Below are positions 26,838-35,159 of a stretch of 44,237 nt of DNA, in pieces (positions within the stretch are counted from its first letter, which is position 1; each line of letters begins with the position of its first letter). Source of the DNA: Acidobacteriota bacterium (GTDB taxonomy: Bacteria > Acidobacteriota > Terriglobia > Bryobacterales > Bryobacteraceae); the NCBI GenBank assembly GCA_025353165.1, contig JANXRE010000198.1, positions 1 through 44,237 on the forward strand, read 5' to 3'. A program made the translations under genes and the position numbers. The notes beneath the pieces are model-generated. The model saw nothing but the letters and a program-made list of their open reading frames with translations, searched no databases and was not told the origin of the DNA.

Positions 26838-27780
26838 ATCGCCGATCCGTTTTTGGTGCAATCTTTGCGGCGCGCCCAACGAGCGCCCGCGCAGCGCGTT
26901 CGGGCGCGAGAAGCCGAGTTGCGCGTCGTGCGGCTCAACCGTGCGGACGCGCGCTATCATCCACATGCTCTCGCGGGAACTACTGGGCGCGCCGATTATT
27001 CTGCCGCACTTCCCCGTGCTGAAGAGCATTCGCGGCGTTGGCATCAGCGACTCGGCCGACTACGCCGGTCGTCTCGCCGCGGTGTTCGATTACCGCAACA
27101 CGGAATACGACCGCGAGCCGCGCCTGGACATCATGCAGCCCAACGAGCGCGAGTTTGGCTCCTACGACTTCATACTCTGCAGCGAGGTCCTGGAGCACGT
27201 CGTCGCTCCGGTCGACGCGGCGTTCTCGAATCTGTTCCGCCTTCTGAAGCCCAACGGCGTTCTCCTGATGACCGTGCCTTACAAGCCGCAGGGAGAAACG
27301 GCGGAGCATTTCGGACCCATGGACGATTTCGGCCTCGCGAAAGTGGGAGACGAGACGGTGCTCGTGCGGCGCAAGGCGGAAGGCGGATACGAGGTATTCG
27401 ACGATCTCGTGTTCCATGGCGGGTCCGGTTCGACACTCGAGATGCGCGTGTTTTCCGAGCGGGACCTGCGATCGCAAGTTCTCCGCGCAGGCTTCTCCTC
27501 GTTCCAGATCTACGCCGACAGCTACCCTGAATTCGGGGTCATACACGACGAGACATGGTCGCTGCCGGGAGCGGCGCGCAAGGGCGAGTTCGCGCTCGCC
27601 GGCCCAGCCATTCAGTCCTTGGCTGAGCAGTGGGCAAAGCTCCGGCGCGACTTCGACGAGCGGACGGCGTGGGCGCTCAGCATGGAGCGCGGCCTCAAGG
27701 CGCTGGGCAACGCCGGCTCGCGGGAACTCTGGGCGAAGTTTTGGTCTCGGGCAAAGCAAAGGGCCGGGCTATTGCCCTGA
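26797..27780 (+). CDS. SAM-dependent methyltransferase with N-terminal zinc-ribbon-like motif
   Basis: 327 residues. Residues about 20-50 carry two Cys pairs (WCNLCGAPN and SCASCGSTVRTR), a zinc-ribbon-like knuckle. A class I methyltransferase core follows: a degenerate SAM loop (IRGVGISDSADYAG), DIMQPNEREFGSYDFILCSEVLEHV (motif II/post II), FRLLKPNGVLLMTVPY, then FSERDLRSQVLRAG. The last 70 residues are helical and basic. Architecture of this kind is common near sugar and glycan genes, so the target may be a glycan. The start overlaps the glycosyltransferase gene by 41 bases and the pair is probably cotranscribed. The 3' end overlaps the opposing CYTH gene by 12 bases. Confidence 0.75.
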   Translation: MRGLHLKSSDSTAESPIRFWCNLCGAPNERPRSAFGREKPSCASCGSTVRTRAIIHMLSRELLGAPIILPHFPVLKSIRGVGISDSADYAGRLAAVFDYRNTEYDREPRLDIMQPNEREFGSYDFILCSEVLEHVVAPVDAAFSNLFRLLKPNGVLLMTVPYKPQGETAEHFGPMDDFGLAKVGDETVLVRRKAEGGYEVFDDLVFHGGSGSTLEMRVFSERDLRSQVLRAGFSSFQIYADSYPEFGVIHDETWSLPGAARKGEFALAGPAIQSLAEQWAKLRRDFDERTAWALSMERGLKALGNAGSRELWAKFWSRAKQRAGLLP

Positions 27781-28350
27781 GCCGGCGTCCGGCGGGAAAA
27801 CCATGTCTCCCGGGGGCTTGTTCGCGGCCCGGCAGTGGTCCACGTACAGCTTGCCGTAGCTTGCGGTGATGTAGGCGGAGTCGTTGAAGCCCAGTTCGAC
27901 AGCGACCGCGTCGATCCAATGCGATTCCCCCTCGAGTTCGAGGTAAACGCCGATAGGAGTTTCGTCCAGCACTACCGAACCGTCCCCGTCGCTCCGATCG
28001 AATTCGGTGCGGTACTTCTCGTACCGGAACACCGGGCGGAATCCCGCCGCTTCAAGGATCTTGGCCATCGCGGACGGATCGGCTACCTCCGTCTCGATTT
28101 CCGGCCTGACCTTGTGCCGGCCTGGTTCGGTGCGGCCTTTGAAAGTCAGCAGGCCGCCGGAGCCGACCTGCCGCAGACGCAGCAGTTCACCCGCCGCTCG
28201 CAGGCGCCCGCCGGAGGTGTCGTAAATCGTGTTGGACTCGAACACGCGGGCGCGGGCAACGCGGAACCCGCGGCGCTCGATCAGCGCTTTGGCAACGCTG
28301 GCTTCGGGAACACGCAGCTTAATCTCGGTTTCAATTTGGGAGGCACTCAT
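27769..28350 (-). CDS. CYTH-domain protein (class IV adenylate cyclase / thiamine-triphosphatase-like)
   Basis: 193 residues; CYTH triphosphate-tunnel fold. The signature ExExK appears as ETEIKLRVP at residues 7-15. Further tunnel residues lie in LRLRQVGSGGLLTFKGR, RPEIETEV, RYEKYRTEF, VVLDETPIGVYLELEG (acidic metal site) and a C-terminal SYGKLY. Members hydrolyse or cyclise triphosphates (ATP to cAMP, thiamine triphosphate or inorganic triphosphate); sequence alone does not tell which. It follows the GH9 gene by 46 bases on the same strand and overlaps the converging methyltransferase gene by 12 bases. Confidence 0.82.
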   Translation of the reverse strand: MSASQIETEIKLRVPEASVAKALIERRGFRVARARVFESNTIYDTSGGRLRAAGELLRLRQVGSGGLLTFKGRTEPGRHKVRPEIETEVADPSAMAKILEAAGFRPVFRYEKYRTEFDRSDGDGSVVLDETPIGVYLELEGESHWIDAVAVELGFNDSAYITASYGKLYVDHCRAANKPPGDMVFPPDAGSGQ

Positions 28351-28396
28351 GGCGCTTCCTCTTGAGTCTACGTCGGCAGGGGGACGGCCGCCATGC

Positions 28397-30094
28397 CTAA
28401 CGCATCACCCCGGCGAGCAGAAACACCAGCGGCGCATTCCAGTTGATGGCAACTTCGTTCGTCGCGTACGAGTCTTGCTCGTCCAGATACATCCGCGCCG
28501 GAGGCAGGTCCGGCAGTTTCTCCATCGCCGGATCCTGCTTGTGCCCGTTCGGACCGCCCGCGAGGAGCCCGGGCCAAGGCTCCGGATTGTTGTCCGCGCC
28601 GCTCGGCCGGTGGTGCGGATGCCGGAACGGATTGGCTCCCACCTGGGTCACCCACGACAGCGAGAACGTGTTGCGCCCCAGCAGGTAGTGCAAATTGTCG
28701 AGCGCCGCTTGCACATATCGCGGGTCGGCCTTCATCGCATTCGCCACCAGCAGTTGCACTCCGTAATTCGCGGCGACGGCATTCGATCCCCAAACGTAGT
28801 CCTTCGCCGTCAGGCTGATCCGGTATGGGTGCCGCGCCGACCGTTCGACGATCTGATCCGCGGCTTTCAGCGAATCCTGCCGAATCGCGCCGGTCGCATC
28901 CGCGTCGGCTCCGCGCGCCAGCGCATAAGTCCACAGTCCCATCGCCGCGACGTCCCCCCAATTCGGCGGATCATCCGCGCGAACAGTGGGTCGGAACGCC
29001 TCGTAGTTCGCCAGGAAGTAGCGGCTATAAACGTCGTCCGATGTCGTGCGAAACAGTTCGGCAGCAGCCCACAGACGCTCGTCGGCGCAGTCGCGGTCGC
29101 CGTACTCGCCGGTGCCGACGCCCGCGGGATTGCGGAACAAAACCTCCGGGTTCATTTCCAACCACGCCCACGCGTCGAGCGCGGCCTGCAGGCAACGCGC
29201 CGCGAATTTCGCATCGAAGGGACGGTACACGCGGCCGGCGATCGCAATCACCGCCACGAAGTCGCCCGTCGCGCACGCACTCTTGTAAGGCGCGCCGCCC
29301 GTCCCAATCACGTAGCTCACCAGCGCATCCTTCTCTGGCATCACGAACGCACAGAAACGTTCGCTGGTCTGTTTGTGCCAAACACCGCCGTCAGTATCCT
29401 GCATGGAAAGCATCCATTGAAGATTCCAGCGGATTTCGTTGAGGATGTCCGGAGTCCCGTTGCCCGACTCCGGGATCTTCAGCTTCAGGTTTCGCAGCCT
29501 ATCGCTGTACAGCTCCCACGCCCAGAGCAGAGTTCCCGTGCTGATCCCGGAGTTCACCACGTAGCGGCCGTAATCGCCGGCGTCATGCCATCCGCCCGAC
29601 GGCTTCTTGGGCCCGCTCTTGCCCGACGACGCATGATACGCGCCCTCCAGGTGGCAGGCGTCGTGACGGAAGCCCGGAAATTCCGGCCCGAGATCGACGG
29701 CGATATTGCAGCGCTGCCCGTAGTACGAGCGCATGGCGAGATAAAACGCGCGGTCATACGCATCCGGCCCAATCGTAAACTCCCAACTTCGGCCCGCACC
29801 CGGCACATCCAGGTAATAACGTCCCGGCTTGTCCAGTTTCGAGAAGTCGGCGGCTTGCACGCTGTCGCCCGAGTCCGCATCGGCGGCGGCTGGAGAGAGA
29901 GTGCCCGAGTAAACCTGCGCGTTGTTATCGGCGCGTCGAACCGAGAACGCCAGGACCGGAGCCTTCGAGACGACCGCCGCGATCTTCGGTGCGGCCGGGA
30001 GATAACCGGCCTGGTCCACCTTGATATCGATTGTCGGCTGCGCGCCGGAAGCGCACGATCCCACAACCAGGACGAGCAACAAAGAGCGAATCAT
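28397..30094 (-). CDS. Glycoside hydrolase family 9 protein with N-terminal Ig-like (CelD_N) domain
   Basis: 565 residues. Signal peptide about 1-18 (LLLVLVVGSCASGA, with a possible lipobox). An Ig-like domain about 22-108 (IKVDQAGYLPAAPKIAAVVS, GRYYLDVPG) is followed by an (alpha/alpha)6 barrel. GGWHDAGDYGRYVV (Asp 171 and 174) holds the general-base Asp pair. NPFRHPHHRPSG is the conserved substrate-binding His/Arg loop. DSYATNEVAINWNAPLVF near the end carries the proton-donor Glu (about 547). GH9 enzymes are inverting beta-1,4-glucanases or exo-glucosaminidases/glucosidases acting outside the cell. The start lies 4 bases after the aldo/keto reductase stop, so the two form an operon. Confidence 0.92.
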   Translation of the reverse strand: MIRSLLLVLVVGSCASGAQPTIDIKVDQAGYLPAAPKIAAVVSKAPVLAFSVRRADNNAQVYSGTLSPAAADADSGDSVQAADFSKLDKPGRYYLDVPGAGRSWEFTIGPDAYDRAFYLAMRSYYGQRCNIAVDLGPEFPGFRHDACHLEGAYHASSGKSGPKKPSGGWHDAGDYGRYVVNSGISTGTLLWAWELYSDRLRNLKLKIPESGNGTPDILNEIRWNLQWMLSMQDTDGGVWHKQTSERFCAFVMPEKDALVSYVIGTGGAPYKSACATGDFVAVIAIAGRVYRPFDAKFAARCLQAALDAWAWLEMNPEVLFRNPAGVGTGEYGDRDCADERLWAAAELFRTTSDDVYSRYFLANYEAFRPTVRADDPPNWGDVAAMGLWTYALARGADADATGAIRQDSLKAADQIVERSARHPYRISLTAKDYVWGSNAVAANYGVQLLVANAMKADPRYVQAALDNLHYLLGRNTFSLSWVTQVGANPFRHPHHRPSGADNNPEPWPGLLAGGPNGHKQDPAMEKLPDLPPARMYLDEQDSYATNEVAINWNAPLVFLLAGVMR

Positions 30095-30098
30095 TGGA

Positions 30099-31013
30099 TC
30101 ACCCCAGCTTGTATTCCTCGATCTTAGGTCCGTGCGGGCCTTGCGCGGTGCGCGCCAGGATCGCCGCGATCTCCGCCGGTGTCATCCGCCGGAGCGTCTT
30201 CAGCACCAGCACGTTCTCGTCGAGTTGTTCGGGAGTCTCCGCCCCCGACACAACCGTATCGACATCCTGACTCCAGGCGAATCGCAGACATTCCTGTATC
30301 GTCGCGATGCCGTTCTTGGTGATCGGCCCCATCGCGTTCGTCTTCATGGCCAGCATGCCGAGTCCCTTCTTTCGAATGTTCGGCAGGACCGAATGGATGA
30401 AGCTGAGGTAGTGCGGGTCGATCAGGTTCACCGGATGCTGCACCGTCTCCCACCCGTCGTATGTGTCGAGCAGGCGCTGGTGTACCGCCGGGTCTCGATG
30501 GCCCGTGAATCCGATGTGCCGCACCTTGCCTTGCTGCTTCGCCTGTACGAACGCCTCCAGCGCGCCCGCGGGTCCGAGAATCTGGTCCACTTCGGCTTGC
30601 GTGCTCACCTCGTGGCACTGCCACAGGTCCAGGTAATCCGTGCGCATCCGCCGCAGTGTGTCCTCGAGTTGGCTCATCGCCCGGTCGCGTTCGCGAAAAT
30701 GCGCTTTCGACATCAGCAAGACGTTCTTACGCATGGCGGGCGTCAACGCCTTGCCGTAAGCCTCGTCGCTCGCGCCGCCGTTGTAGTGCCACGCGCTATC
30801 GAAGAAGTTGACGCCCAGATCCAGCGCCCGGTGGATCATCCGGATGGCGTTGTCCTCGCCCCGCGCGCGCACATGGTAGCCGCCCAGCGTGTAGCGGGAC
30901 ACTTTCAGCCCGCTCTTGCCGAGCGTTGCCATCGGCATGGGCGTGGATGCCAGCGCGGCCCGGCTCATGCCGACCGTCGCCGCCGTAAACTCGAGAAACC
31001 GTCTGCGGTCCAT
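30099..31013 (-). CDS. Aldo/keto reductase with Tat-type signal
   Basis: 304 residues. The N-terminus MDRRRFLEFTAATVG matches a twin-arginine signal, though its hydrophobic core is short. The TIM-barrel body has the catalytic tetrad Asp and Tyr in NFFDSAWHYNGG, Lys in VLLMSKAHF and His in DLWQCHEVS. IGFTGHRDP and MKTNAMGP follow. No cofactor-binding Rossmann site is expected for this family (NADPH binds at the barrel). Export of an NADPH-dependent enzyme would be unusual unless the cofactor is carried in folded form, as Tat allows. It precedes and probably shares a transcript with GH9; sugar oxidoreduction is a guess. Confidence 0.88.
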   Translation of the reverse strand: MDRRRFLEFTAATVGMSRAALASTPMPMATLGKSGLKVSRYTLGGYHVRARGEDNAIRMIHRALDLGVNFFDSAWHYNGGASDEAYGKALTPAMRKNVLLMSKAHFRERDRAMSQLEDTLRRMRTDYLDLWQCHEVSTQAEVDQILGPAGALEAFVQAKQQGKVRHIGFTGHRDPAVHQRLLDTYDGWETVQHPVNLIDPHYLSFIHSVLPNIRKKGLGMLAMKTNAMGPITKNGIATIQECLRFAWSQDVDTVVSGAETPEQLDENVLVLKTLRRMTPAEIAAILARTAQGPHGPKIEEYKLG

Positions 31014-31031
31014 AGTGTCCCGATTTTACAT

Positions 31032-31060
31032 TTGACGGACTTTACTCAGTTTGCTACCCT
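31032..31060 (+). promoter_or_regulatory. Possible promoter of padR-ADOP
   Basis: TTGACG (31032-31037) is followed after 17 bases by TACCCT (31055-31060), a weak -10. A GGAG at 31068-31071 then sits 6 bases before TTG 31078, and this decides that start codon. The TATAAT at 31072-31077 lies inside the SD-to-start spacer, so it cannot serve as the -10 of this gene. Confidence 0.3.
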
Positions 31061-31077
31061 AGTCATCGGAGTATAAT

Positions 31078-31407
31078 TTGCCGCCATCCAGTTCAGCCCA
31101 AACCGCCCTCGATCTGCTCGTTCTCACGGTACTGAACCGCCGCGGCCCGCTGCATGGCTACGGCATCGCCGGCGCCATTGAGGAGCTCTCGGAGGAAGCG
31201 CTCCGTATCGAGGAAGGCTCGCTTTACCCGGCGCTCCACCGCATGGAGGAGACTGGCTGGATCTCCGCCGAATGGACGGTCACCGAAAACAAACGCCGCG
31301 CCAGAATCTACCAGATCACCCGCGGCGGAAAGAAGCAACTGGCCGCGGAAACTCAGCGGTGGACGGATTTCTCCGCCGGCGTTGCCCGTGTTCTGCGTTA
31401 TGCCTAG
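31078..31407 (+). CDS. PadR-family transcriptional regulator
   Basis: 109 residues from TTG 31078. This is a compact PadR: a winged helix (ALDLLVLTVLNRRGPLHGYGIAGAI, LRIEEGSLYPALHRMEETGWI, RRARIYQITRGGKKQL) and one C-terminal dimerisation helix. Acidobacterial genomes commonly place such a PadR directly before an ADOP permease gene, as here with a 10-base gap. It most likely represses that pair in response to an unknown signal. An inducer pocket cannot be inferred from sequence. Confidence 0.92.
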   Translation: MPPSSSAQTALDLLVLTVLNRRGPLHGYGIAGAIEELSEEALRIEEGSLYPALHRMEETGWISAEWTVTENKRRARIYQITRGGKKQLAAETQRWTDFSAGVARVLRYA

Positions 31408-31417
31408 GAGTTGACCC

Positions 31418-34099
31418 ATGTCCTGGTTCTCGCGCCTGAAGAACGCCTTCCATCCGAGCCGCCTCGACGAGGAACTTGCAGATGAGATGAGCGATCATCT
31501 GGAACGCCGGGCCGCGGCTCTCCTGGAAAAGGGGTTGAGCCCCGAAGAGTCGCATCGCCAGGCAGCCCTTCGCTTCGGCAATGTCACGCTCGCCCGCGAA
31601 CAGAGCCGCGAAATTCGGCTGTGGGCGGCCCTCGACAGCACGGTGCAGGACATCCGCTACGCCTGGCGCACCATGCGCCGGAGCCCCGCGTTCGCCGCCA
31701 CCGCCATCTTGTCGCTCAGCCTCGCCATCGGAGCGAACACCGCGATATTCTCCATCGTGGACGCGGCGATCCTCCGGCCTTTGCCGGTGGCTGATCCGGA
31801 GCGACTTGTCACGTTGGCCTGGCCGGACATCGAGGAGCTAGGCAGCCCTGCCGGTAAGGAGCGCGAGTCTTTTAGTTACCCGCTGTTTATTCAACTACGC
31901 GTTGCCGCCGGACCATCCGCCCGCTTGGGCTTGTTCGCCCCGGCGTGGCGCTCTGAGGTGAAGGTGGGCGGCGGCGTGCCGTTGGAACATGCCACCCGGC
32001 AGTTTGTCTCGGGCGATGCTTTCGGCCTGCTGGGTGTCTCGCCGGCGCTCGGCCGGGTTTTTTCGAGCGAGGACGACCGCATCCCAGGTGGCCATCCCTT
32101 GGCGGTCTTGAGCTACGAATACTGGGTGAGACGATTCGGGGCGGATCCGGCGATCCTGGGACACAGCATCCAGGTGGAACAGAAGAACTACTCCGTCCTC
32201 GGTGTCGCGCAAAAGGGCTTCTTCGGTGTCGAACCCGGAAAATTCGTCGACATCTGGCTACCCGCCATGATGTACGACGCCGCCGCGTTGACGAACCCCG
32301 GCTGGGGTTGGTTCAGGATCATGGGGCGCCGGATGCCGGGGTTCTCCCGTGAGCAGCTACAGGCCCGTCTCCAGCCGGCATTTCATCGCAACCGCGAAGA
32401 GGCCATCGCCAGATACCCCACCATTCCGTCAGCCATCCGGAAGCAGTTTCTCAATGCCGCGATTTGCGTGTACCCGGGAGCAGTCGGCCAATCCTCGTTC
32501 CGGAGCGACTTCGCTCGCCCGCTGTGGATCGTGTTGGGAGTGGTGGCAGCCATGCTGCTGATTGCATGCGCCAATGTGGCGAGCCTCTTGCTGGTACGAT
32601 CGATCGCCCGGTCGCCGGAAATGGCTATGCGAGTTTCGCTCGGGGCGGCGCGCGGTCGTCTCATCCGCCAGTCGCTGACGGAAAGCCTCGTTCTGTCCGC
32701 CATCGCTGGAGGAATCGGCTGGCTGCTCGCTCGTATCTCTGCCCCGGTGCTCGTCAGCATGCTCTCAAAAGATACCGACCCGGTCCGATTCGCCTTAGCC
32801 ATGGACAGTCGCATGCTGCTGTTCTGCATTGCCGTCGCGACGTTCGCGGCAGTGTTTTTTGGTTTGCTTCCGGCGTGGCAGACGTCCGGCGTGCAGCCGG
32901 TTTTCGCGCTCCGGGGAGCGGCCGGTCAGGCAGGCAAGCTCAGGATGGGCCGCGTCTTTGTAGGCGTGCAGGTGGCTTTCGCGTTCTGCCTTGTGGTGAC
33001 GGGAGCCGCTTTTCTGCTCAGCTTGAGGAACCTGACTTCGGTGGATACGGGCTTCGACCCACACGGTGTAACCGTGCTGAGCATCAGCACGGATATCGAC
33101 AAACAAGCGGCGGAGGCTCAGCTCCAGTTCGAGGATCAGTTCCAGCGGCGGATCGCTGGGCTGCCCGGCATCCAGGCGTGCACGCTGGCGCCCTGGTCCA
33201 TTTTTTCGGGAAGCGGCTGGGTGGAGCAAGTCATCCTGCCCGGCAAATCGCCTTCGGAAAGAGAAGAGATCTTTTACCGCGTCTCCCCCGGTTACTTCCA
33301 AACGCTCCGGACGCCCCTGCTCGCCGGACGCGACTTTGAAACGCGCGACAGTGGAATCGCCGGGTCCGTTCCGACCATCGTGAATCTCGCGTTCGCTCGA
33401 AAATACTTCGGCGAAGAATCTCCGGTCGGGAGGGAATTCGAGCGGCCGCAGCAAGAAAGGCGAGTCCGGCACCGTGTGGTCGGCATGGTTGCGAATGCCT
33501 ATTACGGCGACCTGAAACATGGTCCTGAACCGATGGTCTACGTTCCGCTGGAAGGCGTCAATTACTTCTCCGCATACGTGCGTTCGTCTCTTGGCGCCGG
33601 TTCGGTGGCCCGGGAAGTGGAGCGGGAAGCGCAAGCGATCGGATCGGGCACCCGAATCCGCGAAGTGACCACGCTCGACACCCTGGTGGGCAACACGCTC
33701 CTGCGCGAGAAACTACTGGCGGGCATCGGCGGAGTGTTTGCATTTCTCGGGTTACTCCTGGCGGCCATCGGAATGTTCGGCCTCCTGAGCTACTCGGTGT
33801 CGCGGCGAACCCGCGAGATCGGCATCCGCACTGCATTGGGCGCCCAGCGGCGCGAGATTGTGGTCCTCGTAATGAGGGACCTCGCGGCCCTGGCGGGCGG
33901 AGGATTAGCCGTCGGCCTTGCCGCATCGTTCGCTGTCACCACGGCGCTGCAATCGCTCCTGTTCGGAATCCGGCCGGTAGATCCGCTCGTCATGGGAACC
34001 GCGGCCGCCGTTTTCCTGGCCGCGGCGGCCGTTGCCGGAGGGTTGCCTGCCCGCCGCGCGGCGGGTGTGGATCCCACTGTCGCCCTGCGCTGCGACTGA
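31418..34099 (+). CDS. ADOP-type duplicated permease (MacB/FtsX family)
   Basis: 893 residues with SD AGGAG 9 bases upstream of the ATG. The cytoplasmic N-terminal domain (about 1-80, LDEELADEMSDHLERRAAAL, RFGNVTLAREQSRE) is the mark of the acidobacterial duplicated orphan permease family. Two MacB-like halves follow: TM1 near 95 (AATAILSLSLAIGANTAIFS), a periplasmic MacB_PCD domain, and three TMs around 370-480 with ANVASLLLVRSIARSPEMAM. A second periplasmic domain comes next, and TMs from about 770 to the end with RRTREIGIRTALGA. No ATPase gene is adjacent; the only ABC ATPase in the window (17884) is dead. It must borrow an ATPase encoded elsewhere, if it transports at all. Confidence 0.93.
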   Translation: MSWFSRLKNAFHPSRLDEELADEMSDHLERRAAALLEKGLSPEESHRQAALRFGNVTLAREQSREIRLWAALDSTVQDIRYAWRTMRRSPAFAATAILSLSLAIGANTAIFSIVDAAILRPLPVADPERLVTLAWPDIEELGSPAGKERESFSYPLFIQLRVAAGPSARLGLFAPAWRSEVKVGGGVPLEHATRQFVSGDAFGLLGVSPALGRVFSSEDDRIPGGHPLAVLSYEYWVRRFGADPAILGHSIQVEQKNYSVLGVAQKGFFGVEPGKFVDIWLPAMMYDAAALTNPGWGWFRIMGRRMPGFSREQLQARLQPAFHRNREEAIARYPTIPSAIRKQFLNAAICVYPGAVGQSSFRSDFARPLWIVLGVVAAMLLIACANVASLLLVRSIARSPEMAMRVSLGAARGRLIRQSLTESLVLSAIAGGIGWLLARISAPVLVSMLSKDTDPVRFALAMDSRMLLFCIAVATFAAVFFGLLPAWQTSGVQPVFALRGAAGQAGKLRMGRVFVGVQVAFAFCLVVTGAAFLLSLRNLTSVDTGFDPHGVTVLSISTDIDKQAAEAQLQFEDQFQRRIAGLPGIQACTLAPWSIFSGSGWVEQVILPGKSPSEREEIFYRVSPGYFQTLRTPLLAGRDFETRDSGIAGSVPTIVNLAFARKYFGEESPVGREFERPQQERRVRHRVVGMVANAYYGDLKHGPEPMVYVPLEGVNYFSAYVRSSLGAGSVAREVEREAQAIGSGTRIREVTTLDTLVGNTLLREKLLAGIGGVFAFLGLLLAAIGMFGLLSYSVSRRTREIGIRTALGAQRREIVVLVMRDLAALAGGGLAVGLAASFAVTTALQSLLFGIRPVDPLVMGTAAAVFLAAAAVAGGLPARRAAGVDPTVALRCD

Positions 34100-34102
34100 C
34101 TC

Positions 34103-34404
34103 CTATTCCGGCGCTGTGAACCAATCGCGCGCGATCTTGAAACACACCCATTGTGCCGTGACGCGTAGACGTAATCGCGCAAGGCCTCGATCGACTCCCA
34201 GACCGACCTGTTGACGATCACGACCGGATCGAAAAGAATATCGGTCGCATTGCCGGAACCGGACTGCAACCTCCACACGAAACCCGGCGCCGCATCGGCC
34301 AGCGCGTCAATGGGGTCAAGCTGTGCCACAAACTCGGCGATCGCCGGATCGTCAATCGGCGCGAGCAGTCGGGCGATGTTGATCTGGGCAATGTGTTGCG
34401 CCAG
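34103..34404 (-). pseudogene. DUF3291-family protein, start codon lost and 3' truncated
   Basis: Minus-strand translation from 34404 gives AQHIAQINIARLLAPIDD, PAIAEFVAQLDPIDALADAA, PGFVWRLQSGSGNATDI and SVWESIEALRDYVYASR. This is an excellent match to the small DUF3291 (antibiotic-biosynthesis-monooxygenase-like) family. The codon at the expected start is CTG, and TAG lies four codons further upstream. After YASRHNG the pattern is lost; another frame gives WVCFKIARDWFTAPE and a stop at 34103. That makes about 100 residues, against about 150 normally. The GTG at 34329 that opens a long frame is internal to the family domain. Non-functional, I think. Confidence 0.7.
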
Positions 34405-34422
34405 CCTCCGATTCTAGCCGTG

Positions 34423-34447
34423 AAGTACCACCATTCCGGTAGTACTT
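34423..34447. repeat. Imperfect inverted repeat upstream of the PEP-CTERM gene
   Basis: AAGTACCACC and GGTAGTACTT form 10-base arms with one mismatch around ATTCC. It lies about 110 bases before ATG 34556 and just outside the DUF3291 remnant. It could be an operator or only the tail of a decayed gene. No run of T follows on either side, so it is not an intrinsic terminator. Confidence 0.45.
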
Positions 34448-34555
34448 GGGCGGGCGGGATCAGTACATCCGGCACTTCTGCCCACAACGCGCCTGCTGTT
34501 ACGTTATGGCTGGCAGTTGCAGTTCACACATCAAAAAAAGGACCTAATCAATTCA

Positions 34556-35080
34556 ATGCGATCTCTACTACGTTTGACGCTGTGCCTACTCGCTCTTTCG
34601 GCGGTGGCCGCGGCGGACAGCATCTTTTTATTCGCCTACTTCGGCAACGGTGATACGGCTAGCGGAACCCTGTCCGCCACTCCCAACGGCGACGGCAGTT
34701 TCAGCGTGCTTGCGGGAAGCGGGCAGTTTGACGGATTTTCGATCACCCTGATAGGGAATCCCAAAGGAATTTTAGAGGCGAACAGCCCGAGCGGGTTTTT
34801 CACTTACGATGACCAGCTTTTCCCCGGGCAGGACCCCTTGCTGAACCTTCAGGGCCTTCTGTTCTCCATTCAGAAGGAGGGGGCCCTCGAACTGAATATC
34901 TGGGGCACCGGCGCCGGGTCATACACGGCTCAATTGAATAACGGGAGAGAAGGCAACGGTACGTTCAGCGCCAGCGCGGTACCCGAACCCACGACACTCC
35001 CGCTGGTGCTCGGCGGCTCGCTCGGCCTGGCGCTCGTTTACCAAATCCGCCGGCGCTACGCGGCAAGCTCGGCAAAGTAA
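34556..35080 (+). CDS. PEP-CTERM sorting-domain protein
   Basis: 174 residues from ATG 34556; the open frame reaches back to a TTG at 34517 that adds only hydrophilic residues before the signal peptide (LLRLTLCLLALSAVAAADS). The middle is Gly/Ser/Asn-rich and beta-like (GNGDTASGTLSATPNGDGSF). The C-terminus has the tripartite sorting signal VPEPTTLPL, a hydrophobic stretch (VLGGSLGLALVY) and the basic tail RRRYAASSAK. PEP-CTERM proteins are cleaved and anchored or released by exosortase during exopolysaccharide production. No exosortase gene is in the window. An AAGGA 13 bases upstream is the likely, rather distant SD. Confidence 0.88.
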   Translation: MRSLLRLTLCLLALSAVAAADSIFLFAYFGNGDTASGTLSATPNGDGSFSVLAGSGQFDGFSITLIGNPKGILEANSPSGFFTYDDQLFPGQDPLLNLQGLLFSIQKEGALELNIWGTGAGSYTAQLNNGREGNGTFSASAVPEPTTLPLVLGGSLGLALVYQIRRRYAASSAK

Positions 35081-35159
35081 TCATCATCACCCACGCGCGG
35101 GCGGGAGGAATGGAGGGATTACATAAGGATTACAAACAGTCAAGCGGATCTCTGGTAAG

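Noticed and set aside
28229-30127. 632-codon plus-strand open frame opposite GH9
   Set aside because: The minus strand encodes a clear GH9 enzyme with all catalytic motifs; the plus-strand product is Arg/Val/His-rich without any recognisable fold.
31072-31077. Perfect TATAAT directly before the padR start
   Set aside because: It lies between the Shine-Dalgarno and the start codon, so a transcript starting from it would lack the start codon.
34506-34521. Sigma54-like TGGC...TTGC in front of the first PEP-CTERM gene
   Set aside because: The GG-to-GC distance is one base shorter than the strict spacing sigma54 needs, and the central bases do not match.
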